This document shows positions 51,002 through 60,275 of a stretch of DNA of 64,000 bases, piece after piece (the stretch's first letter is position 1; each line of letters starts with the position of its first letter). The notes under the pieces are model-generated. The model was not told where the DNA came from, did no database searches, and worked only from the letters and a program-made list of their open reading frames with translations. This DNA comes from Axinella damicornis (taxonomy: Eukaryota; Porifera; Demospongiae; Axinellida; Axinellidae), in NCBI GenBank assembly GCA_963931865.1, contig OZ007513.1, positions 12,956,751 through 13,020,750 of the forward strand, in the 5' to 3' direction. A program made the translations under genes and the position numbers.

Positions 51002-53827
51002 CTATCTAGACTTACTTGGGCTCTCACTGCGCATGTCTGGCCGTTTTGGAGTGTGCCCTGTGAATGCGGCAGACGTTTGTATTGTCAGTGCATCAATCGC
51101 AGTAGTGCAGTTGTCAGCCTTGGTGTACACCGAGGTGAAGTGCCGCTTGTTGTCTTTTGGCCGAAAGACAATGATGTAAATCTTCCGTCCAAAGATACAG
51201 GAGAGGACTGCGAATGCACTCATGATTACTGCAAGTGCAAAGGTCGCATTCTGGATCTCTGGAGTGGACAGTGTGGAAAAGTAGCTTGGAATGAAGGCAA
51301 GCCAGATCATCAGAAGTGCAAAGGTGCAAAACGAGATGAACTTGGCTTCGTTGAAGTTTGCCGGGAACTTGAAGCTCATGACTCCGAGCACACAAGCCAC
51401 GATGATGATCAGTGCTTCGTAGGCAACAGAGAGAACAAACATAGGAATGGGGTCACCGACACAGGTTATCACAATCTCAGGAAAGTTGTTCATGTTGGTA
51501 GAGTCTAGTCGCAGCTCTCTCCTGATGCCAGGTAGTTGGTACCCTATTGAAGCCACAACGAGTACTATCTGTCCGAGTACAATAAGAAAGGTTAAAATGA
51601 TTAGGTGGTGAGCGTCCATGCATCTAAGGCGTCTGGTGAGGGATTTGTTCAGAAAGATGCGAGCAACACGGAGTATTTTGATCATAACTGCTCCAAACAT
51701 GAGTGAGAAGCAAAACCAAATAGCAAACCTCTGGACGATGCACACACCAAGTGACGGAGGAGCAATGTACACAAACACAGATACAAAGCTCAGAGCAACT
51801 CCAATGAGTAGAAGAATCATCTGCTCTCTGCTGGAAGATTTAATGACCGGAGTTTTGAAGTGGACACCAAAAACTATCCCAGTTCCCATTGCCGACACAA
51901 GGCCAATTATTGCCATAAATATGACTACAATTGACCAAGGATCACTAAACTTGAGGAACGTTTCAGAGATGGCCACACAGCTGTTGCTACCTCGGAGTGG
52001 ATCGTTGCCCCACATGTCACCAAGTAAGGAACAACTATTGCAGCTTGGAGCAAAGTGTTCGTTGGAGAAGTTTTGCCCCAGGCAAGGATCGCAGATACTG
52101 CAACAGGAGGACATCACTGGCCTCCGATACTGGCCGGGAAGACAGTGACCGCAGTGAGATTGAGGAGGCTCACGAACAATGCTCCCGTTGCCATCAGTGC
52201 CGAACTGGAGGGTGCGTACATCAGTGAAGTTTAAGCTGGAGGTGTTCATAAGTCTACTTTCATCAGAAACAGAGCTGCCCCAAATCCCAACCTTGCTAAA
52301 TTCGTATCTTTTCATACCATTCACGTTCCTGCCCTGATAATTCCATATTTCATACCGACCTTCCACATTACCCTCAGAGTCAAACTGAACTATATTTCCA
52401 GTCAGAGGACTATGGAATCTTACCTTTGCAATGTATTCGAGCAAGGCTGAACCATTCAGTTGCCTTCGCTGTCCATTACACGCATTGTCTGCACGGTTCC
52501 AAACCATCGGCTGATCACAATTTTCCATAAGAAAGTCGTTTAAGGCATGAGCAAATGTGTACACTGCATCAATGGTGAGTGGAACTAAGTTGCTCTGACC
52601 GTACTGACTGAAGTGAGTGATGTTAGCATTTTGATCACAAGCATTTACGGTAGTATTCCATGTGTGATCACATTCTGCATAGCCCGCAAAAATTTCAGGA
52701 AACCAAGGATTCCGCAGATTTCTCTTGATTGTGAGCTGGCTCAGGTAGTCTTCGAATTCATGTATGTGGGGTGAGAATGGAGAAACTCCGTACATCCCTG
52801 CAAGAGTTTCGTTAAATCTGTCGGCAATAGCAACTGATCGTGACCATGTGTCACTTGCTATCCATATGAATCTACGTCCAGGAGAAATAGTTCTGACCTT
52901 TTCAAGAAGTTTTTCCACATGCTGATCATGAGCAAAGAGAACCACTATACTTGCAGCTGATGCGTTAAGTTTCATCGCTAAAACTTCATAGTCATCTTCA
53001 ACGAAACCTTCGCCAATTCCTTCATTGACATCAATGCATATTTCATCATCTTCAGCCAGCTCCTGTAGTGCAGCTATCCCCGGCTGGCCGTAGGCATCGT
53101 CGGAATAAATGGTTGAAATGTGAGTCCAGTTGAACCACAGCATCAGATCCACCATCACTTTAGCTTGGAGGTTGTCTGGAGGGATTGTTCTATAAAAGTA
53201 GGAATACTTATCCCGGTTGCTAAGGAGAGGAGAGCTGGAAGCATAACAGACTTGGGGCATTTCAAAGAGACGTCCCAGGCTTGCTACGGGGACGCTTACC
53301 TTACTTGCCCCAGCGCCCACAATTCCCACTGTATTAACACTTTCGGATGCATTTCGTCTGCCAGTGACGGTGGAACTGTCGCAGCTGCCGACATCCAGTC
53401 GTTCCCCAGAAACAATTAAATCCAGAGCCTCGTCCAGGCCAATGTTTTCGCTGAAACAGGTATCACGTATGTCATAACCCAACTCGATGCCTTGGAGCAA
53501 TTCAGTGTCGGCGTTGATCCTGTCCAGCGCAAACAACATCGCTTCCGCCAATTGTTCGGAGCGGACGCGTCCACACCGCCCGCCATCAGAAGCGGGATCT
53601 TCTGAATGGAGTGGAAACAGTCCACCCACAACGAAGTCCTTGCCGGTGCGACTGGTCGCTCCTCTTATTCTCCCACCAGCGTCCGTGATCACTTCCGACG
53701 CTTCTTTGTAGCGATACAGATCTTCCATTGCGGCGCGCGCTGTTGGATTCAGAACGGTAAACAAAAACAGTGTTATAATCACGGCGTGCAGCGACCTTGG
53801 TCTCCTTGATGTACAAGCCATAGTCAA
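51002..53827 (-). CDS. Class C GPCR (mGluR/CaSR-like), receptor D
   Basis: 941 residues in the longest frame, beginning with a short basic stretch and a signal anchor (LHAVIITLFLFTVLNPTARA). Venus-flytrap domain with YASSSPLLSNRDKYSYFYRT, NWTHISTIYSDDAYGQPG and WIASDTWSRS; nine-cysteine NCD3G domain (CGHCLPGQYRRPVMSSCC); seven helices with KTPVIKSSSREQM and KFPANFNEAKFISF. The equivalent of mGluR1 T188 is Ser here; Y236 and D318 equivalents are kept; the R78 position is Leu. The frame ends in ESPSKSR, but CCCAA/GTAAGT at 51016 is a consensus phase-1 donor and is followed downstream by an array of symmetric phase-1 mini-exons, so the real cytoplasmic tail is probably made by splicing. It is more diverged from B and C than those are from each other. 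Confidence 0.94.
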   Translation of the reverse strand: MTMACTSRRPRSLHAVIITLFLFTVLNPTARAAMEDLYRYKEASEVITDAGGRIRGATSRTGKDFVVGGLFPLHSEDPASDGGRCGRVRSEQLAEAMLFALDRINADTELLQGIELGYDIRDTCFSENIGLDEALDLIVSGERLDVGSCDSSTVTGRRNASESVNTVGIVGAGASKVSVPVASLGRLFEMPQVCYASSSPLLSNRDKYSYFYRTIPPDNLQAKVMVDLMLWFNWTHISTIYSDDAYGQPGIAALQELAEDDEICIDVNEGIGEGFVEDDYEVLAMKLNASAASIVVLFAHDQHVEKLLEKVRTISPGRRFIWIASDTWSRSVAIADRFNETLAGMYGVSPFSPHIHEFEDYLSQLTIKRNLRNPWFPEIFAGYAECDHTWNTTVNACDQNANITHFSQYGQSNLVPLTIDAVYTFAHALNDFLMENCDQPMVWNRADNACNGQRRQLNGSALLEYIAKVRFHSPLTGNIVQFDSEGNVEGRYEIWNYQGRNVNGMKRYEFSKVGIWGSSVSDESRLMNTSSLNFTDVRTLQFGTDGNGSIVREPPQSHCGHCLPGQYRRPVMSSCCSICDPCLGQNFSNEHFAPSCNSCSLLGDMWGNDPLRGSNSCVAISETFLKFSDPWSIVVIFMAIIGLVSAMGTGIVFGVHFKTPVIKSSSREQMILLLIGVALSFVSVFVYIAPPSLGVCIVQRFAIWFCFSLMFGAVMIKILRVARIFLNKSLTRRLRCMDAHHLIILTFLIVLGQIVLVVASIGYQLPGIRRELRLDSTNMNNFPEIVITCVGDPIPMFVLSVAYEALIIIVACVLGVMSFKFPANFNEAKFISFCTFALLMIWLAFIPSYFSTLSTPEIQNATFALAVIMSAFAVLSCIFGRKIYIIVFRPKDNKRHFTSVYTKADNCTTAIDALTIQTSAAFTGHTPKRPDMRSESPSKSR

Positions 53828-54133
53828 AGCTGTTTACGTTCCGAGCGACCAGTGACATTAGTGCAGTCGTGCGAATGAATGCATGCAGTAAACACGCTTG
53901 TGTGGGCAGCAATATATACTTGTTATTCCGCCGAGCGCGAGCGCCTAGCGCTCTAGAGCGAGACAGCTAAATCACGTGCATGGGCTGAATCATCACTTAG
54001 CTTATTATTCTCTAGCGGATAATTTCATGTTCTTGCTAGGATGTTCTCCGCGATATAGCTAGTTATCGATCGCGACAGAAGAGGCCGAGTCTTGCTTTTT
54101 TTTCCTTTTTTTCTATGCAAGTTTTACACACAA
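53828..54133. other. 5' flank of receptor D
   Basis: Probable promoter and leader. TATATAC at 53912 lies about 85 bp upstream of the start codon. Includes CGAGCGCGAGCGCCTAGCGC, a G+C-rich patch. Confidence 0.35.
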
Positions 54134-54515
54134 CAGGGGCGGCAGCGGCATAAAAGAAGTGGTACGGCCCACTATCGTAGCGCACTGCGGAAGGCGGTGC
54201 CAGGAAGCACTCTGTGTGTTGGTAGAGGCGCGAAGCGCCGATCTGTCCGCGCGAAGCGCGGAAAAAAATTTTCGCATGTATTTTTAGCGATGAGGAAGCG
54301 CTCTCGTAGCATCAAAATGGCCGTTTTGGGAAAGAAAAGACCTTGGCTGCAGTGGAGTTTCAATGGTAGGCCCACAACTAGGACGAGAAACAGATGCCAT
54401 TGCCGAGTCTGCATATAAGATCGAGCGTAGATTATGCATTGACTACACTGCACGTGATATTATAATCAGGTCGGCTGGAAAAGCCGGACCAGCCGGACCG
54501 GCGGCGCCGCCTCTG
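54134..54515. mobile_element. MITE related to the hAT-type element at 15754
   Basis: Ends CAGGGGCGGCAGC and, inverted, CAGAGGCGGCGCC. Inside, GGCGCGAAGCGC...GCGGAAAAAAATTTTCGC and GCTCTCGTAGCA parallel the 15754-16302 element. No 8-bp duplication is visible, so one border may be eroded. Confidence 0.6.
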
Positions 54516-54529
54516 CATAATGTGTATGG

Positions 54530-54690
54530 ATGAAGCCACCTAGCCATATGAAGGCTGTCCAAGTACGGGAAGGGAAACCAGAAAACCTGGAGAAAAACCC
54601 TTCCTAGGTGCAACTGGCCTGGTGGGACTTGAGCCTGTGGCCTCTCACGTCACAGTCAAGTGCTTTAACCACTTGGCCACACGTCGCGTC
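54530..54690 (-). mobile_element. tRNA-derived SINE
   Basis: On the minus strand, an A-box-like GTGGCCAAGTGGTTAAAGC is followed about 35 bases later by a B-box-like GGCTCAAGTCCC, then a non-tRNA body with TTTTTCTCCAGGTTTTCTGG. The tRNA part lacks a convincing full cloverleaf, so a SINE head is preferred over a tRNA gene. Confidence 0.6.
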
Positions 54691-54926
54691 GCGAACTTCT
54701 GGCCAGCGCGCGATTGGTAGGTGCGAGTCGAGTCTAGTCTAGCTCGCGTGCCGCGCGTTGACGTCGCGAACGTAAGTCTGGCGCCGCGCCCGGCCCGCGA
54801 TCCTTGATCGATCCCAGGCGCCAGGCCAAGGTGGAGCGGATTGGGAACGAGGCTGCTCGACTCGTTCCGAATCCGATATTCTGGGAAGGGTCAAATTGCC
54901 GTCTGAACTGTGACCTTGAATCTAGT

Positions 54927-56355
<1,429 letters not shown>

Positions 56356-56943
56356 GGTGATAGACTCGTCTGACACTAGACTGGGTTGCATTACCTTCAC
56401 GTACTGTACATGTAGCTCCTGGTCACAGTTGCCATTGTGAGGAGTGAGATGCATGCATGCGTTGTGTTGCCAGGCAGATGCATGTTCACAGTGCTTGTAG
56501 GTACTCGATGGCGTGTGCAATGTACATGCAGGTGAAGTGACTTTGGTTGTACCACAGTGTACTGTACTACTAGTCTACTACATGTGCATGCACATGTAGC
56601 TCTTTCCAGCTTTTGTAAAGAAGCGTTCACTGATAGAGGCTTCACGTACGATGGCAATCAATGGTGGCCACCTGATACCATCCAGCCATGCTTACTACAT
56701 GTACATACAGTCTACAGCGTGAATACAGCATGAAAACAGTTGTGTAACTCCCCTCCCTCTGTCCCCTCCCTCCCTCCCCTTCCCTTCCCTCCCTCCCTCC
56801 CTCCCTTTCCCTCCCTCCCTCGCTTCCCTCCTTCCCCTCCCTCGCTTCCCTCCTTCCCTCCCTCCCTCGCTCCCCCTCCTTCCCTCCCTCGCCCCTCCCT
56901 CCCTCGCTTCCTTCCCCTCCCTCGCTTTCCCTCTCCCTTCCCT
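56356..56943. other. Spacer before the gap, CT-rich at the end
   Basis: No exon seen. 56740-56943 is (CCCTCCCTT)n-type low complexity, which probably caused the assembly gap. Confidence 0.6.
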
Positions 56944-57143
56944 NNNNNNNNNNNNNNNNNNNNNNNNNNNNNNNNNNNNNNNNNNNNNNNNNNNNNNNNN
57001 NNNNNNNNNNNNNNNNNNNNNNNNNNNNNNNNNNNNNNNNNNNNNNNNNNNNNNNNNNNNNNNNNNNNNNNNNNNNNNNNNNNNNNNNNNNNNNNNNNNN
57101 NNNNNNNNNNNNNNNNNNNNNNNNNNNNNNNNNNNNNNNNNNN
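56944..57143. other. Assembly gap (200 N)
   Basis: Exactly 200 N, which may be a nominal length. The true distance and even the join may be uncertain. Confidence 0.99.
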
Positions 57144-57807
57144 GAAGGGCGGTTTTCAACGAAAGCTCTTTCTTGTTGTGACTGTCCAATGGCTGGATGC
57201 CATAGCATTCGCAAGATAGGATCAATATGATGATATCGTTCACTACACTAGGGACAGGGTAGACATGGAACGAGGTCCAGCACTGCCTCTCACATAGCTA
57301 GTCTACCACACAGAACCAGATCTCCCAGCACACCCCCCCCCCCCCCCCCCCCCACCCCCCCCCCCCGTATTTGCATACTGCAAGCGATCAAAGACTGGAG
57401 GTAGGAACGGCCTGGAACGGGCCTAGATATAGTACATGATACTCTATACAAATGGAGGGCCTTGGCATTAGGCATAGGCTGAGCATATATTCATGTGTGT
57501 GCAAGGCTTCAAGCATGCAATTGACCACATGATCCTCCCTACCTCTAGCTGAGTTGAAACAAAAAACAAACTGTTTAGCAGGCTATGCAGGAGGTGACTG
57601 ATAGGAAGGTGTAGATGTGGTGTAAATGAACGGTTGGCCATCATCTCCCAGCAGCTGTGATAACCCAATGGCAACTCTATTATCACCTCAGCCGTACACA
57701 GTGTACACAGTGTATGTACACCTCAGCCATACACAGTGTATGTACATGTACCCCAGTAAACTTGTACCAGCCAACGGATTCGGAAATGGAAAAGGTGGCC
57801 TTTGGAC
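57144..57807. other. Spacer after the gap
   Basis: Poly-C tracts at 57333-57353 and 57355-57366 and a partial MITE end at 57368-57428 (GCATACTGCAAGCGATCAAA...GGCCTGGAACGGG). No exon recognised. Confidence 0.5.
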
Positions 57808-58092
57808 ACAGCCTCGTTCCCAGGCCTTCTACACCTCTAGTCTTTGATTGCTCACAGCATACAAAAACGGCGGAGAAGGCCTGGGGAATGTTAGCATGTG
57901 ATCCGCACCACGAACATCATATGTTGTCACCTCATCTCAACAGTCAAGTCACTGATCTGGCATTCTGCGCTAGCTACAAAGATGGGACAAGCGCCAACTG
58001 AGAGCAACACCTGTATGAAGGCCTTCTCTGTCACTTTAGCATACTGCAAGCGATCAAAAACTGGAGGTGTAGAAGGCCTGGGAATGAGGCTG
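57808..58092. mobile_element. Full-length AGCCTCGTTCCC-family MITE
   Basis: 285 bp with inverted ends of about 50 bp: AGCCTCGTTCCCAGGCCTTC, TACACCTCTAGTCTTTGATT and GCTCACAGCATA against the complement at 58038-58092. This is the best-preserved copy and defines the family. Confidence 0.85.
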
Positions 58093-58365
58093 CCCACACA
58101 TGTACACACACTACACAACTCACATTGCAGGTCAGTCTCCACACAAAGTGTTTTACAAGTATACACTGATTTTAATCCTGGATTATTGGAAACAGCTGCA
58201 CGGTGACTCAGAGGTCGAGTCAAAGGTTGCAAAGATCACAAAGTCGAGTCAGCTCCGAGACCCTCCAACGCGAATCAAGCTGAAGCGCCCCATAATAAGC
58301 CAATGCTCCAGCAGCAGTCTCAGAGCATCGTACTGCTCAGGGTCGCCTCATCAGCATGCAACCAT

Positions 58366-58797
58366 CATGCTGATAGATCGTATGCAACCACCATGCTGAT
58401 AGATCGCATGCAACCACCATGCTGATAGATCGTATGCAACCACCATGCTGATAGATCGTATGCAACCACCATGCTGATAGATCGTATGCAACCACCATGC
58501 TGATAGATCGCATGCAACCACCATGCTGATAGATCGTATGCAACCACCATGCTGATAGATCGTATGCAACCACCATGCTGATAGATCGTAAGCAACCACC
58601 ATGCTGATAGATCGTATGCAACCACCATGCTGATAGATCGTATGCAACCACCATGCTGATAGATCGTATGCAACCACCATGCTGATAGATCGTATGCAAC
58701 CACCATGCTGATAGATCGTATGCAACCACCATGCTGATAGATCGTATGCAACCACCATGCTGATAGATCGTATGCAACCACCATGCTGATAGATCCC
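58366..58797. repeat. 26-bp minisatellite
   Basis: About 16 near-perfect copies of ATGCTGATAGATCGTATGCA + ACCACC. Three long minus-strand frames come from the repeat and are not genes. Confidence 0.95.
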
Positions 58798-59546
58798 ACA
58801 CGGTACCACTAGCTATAGACTCAGAGCTGGGAGTGTTGACATGTGACAGTTGATGAAGACACATGACAAGACCTGTAGCTCTGGTGTATAGGTTGCTTAG
58901 TATGAAACCTGATGCCATGCATAATCCACTATGCTGAAGGTTTGCACGTTTACAGGGCTGTCACCTCACTGACAAACCCGATGTAATTCCACAGTCAAGT
59001 AGCAGCTTCCATCCATCCAGTGTGCTGTGTCTCACATATCCCATCAGACAGGCAGACATGGTGGCACAGTTAAATAGCTACCATGGTTAGAGGAGGTACG
59101 ATCACACGCACGCTACAGTAGAAGCTGAATGGCAGAGGGTTTCTGGACACGGTCCCAACTTTTGAATACAGGACACAGGCAAAACAACGCAATCCAGGTG
59201 TAGTTATGTGCATGTGGTCAACGGCCAAAAATCACCACGGTCAACAGTCAAACCACTGGTCAAAGCTTTGACCCGCAGTTGAAGCTGTGAACATGGGGCT
59301 ATGGGAGTGACCTCCCCTGCAGTCATGCTCATCAACACCCAAGTGGATAGCTTCTCATACCCCCATTCTCCCTTTTAGCCTTTCGAAGTACAACTCAAAC
59401 GTTAAACCTCTGGCAGTGGAGCTAACCCTCATACACAACATCTCACAGTCAAATCAGGTGTTCATAAAGGACACATCCAGTTTATAAGGTTACTCGGTCA
59501 TCCTCAAGTAATTCACACTATCAGTGACAAAGCATACATCACTCAC
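58798..59546. other. Spacer, no exon recognised
   Basis: Contains the perfect 16-bp palindrome GGTCAAAGCTTTGACC at 59258-59273 among several GGTCAA/TTGACC half-sites. No coding signal. Confidence 0.4.
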
Positions 59547-59586
59547 TTTTAGTTACTGGAGCTTTCTCGCTCGTTGCCTCAGCCAT
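59547..59586 (-). CDS. Candidate first coding exon of an unidentified minus-strand gene
   Basis: ATG at 59586 opens 13 codons (AEATSEKAPVTK after Met) to the consensus donor AAAA/GTGAGT at 59547. It is head to head with NCKAP1, 690 bp away. No second exon could be found upstream of the gap, so the gene is not identified and this may be chance. Confidence 0.3.
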
Positions 59587-60275
59587 TTCTGGTACAAACA
59601 CGAACACACGCTCCACGTCGCTTGTACACCGATCACCTAGCTCAGAATCCGTGTCCAGCTGTTCCGCTGGTAGTTTCAAAGGTTTGAAGGTAGTCTAGCT
59701 AGGTAGTTACCGGCAGGGTGTCCTTTCTAGAAAAAGTTGATCAGAACCTGTCCTCTTTCATGCAAGCTGGAGCACACCTAACGATATCTTCATATGAGAA
59801 TGAAACGCCACGAAAATCCTTCACCAAGTGCCAGAATCGCTACCATTCGGTTCACACCGACTGTCTTGGTCGAGGTACACTGTCTTCGCAGCCCCGAAGC
59901 TCCTTGTTTCAGATCCAGTACACGCTTTTCAAGGCAGCTGTCTCCGCTGTGATACTGTCATGAAAATTTGAGCTACTTTCCAGCTATTTTCTCTTCACCC
60001 TTTGCCGGCGAGATCACAAAATTCGAAATGGTTACTCCACACTCGGAAATTGTCGTCTTGTTTGTGCATTGAGCTTTGTACACGCCCCTTTCATTATTGC
60101 GGAAATTTCCTCAGGGGTACCCCCTCAAAGGATAATATGGGCGTGGTTTCCATTTGTGCGCATGCGTAACAGCCTCAAGATGGCTACTTGAAAGTATATG
60201 GGACTATCTCTAGGGAGAGTTTGCCTTCAAGGTTGAAAGAGCAATAAACTACGTTGGTCGGGAGAGGGAGGAACC
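59587..60275. promoter_or_regulatory. Promoter and leader region of NCKAP1
   Basis: Sequence between the NCKAP1 start and the possible divergent exon at 59586. The 40 bases before the ATG (CGTTGGTCGGGAGAGGGAGG) look like a leader. No specific site assigned. Confidence 0.4.

Noticed and set aside
24381..53827. Calling the four receptors GABA-B type
   Set aside because: All have the nine-cysteine NCD3G domain between the ligand domain and the helices, which GABA-B receptors lack.
58366..58797. Possible CRISPR-like array
   Set aside because: The 26-bp units run directly into each other with no unique spacers, and the context is animal nuclear DNA. The same applies to 40112-40370 and 31388-31680.
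58337..58918. Long minus-strand frames of a short repeated peptide (SISMVVAYDLSAWWLHTIYQ)
   Set aside because: Three overlapping frames carry the same peptides in rotation; this is the 26-bp minisatellite, not a protein.
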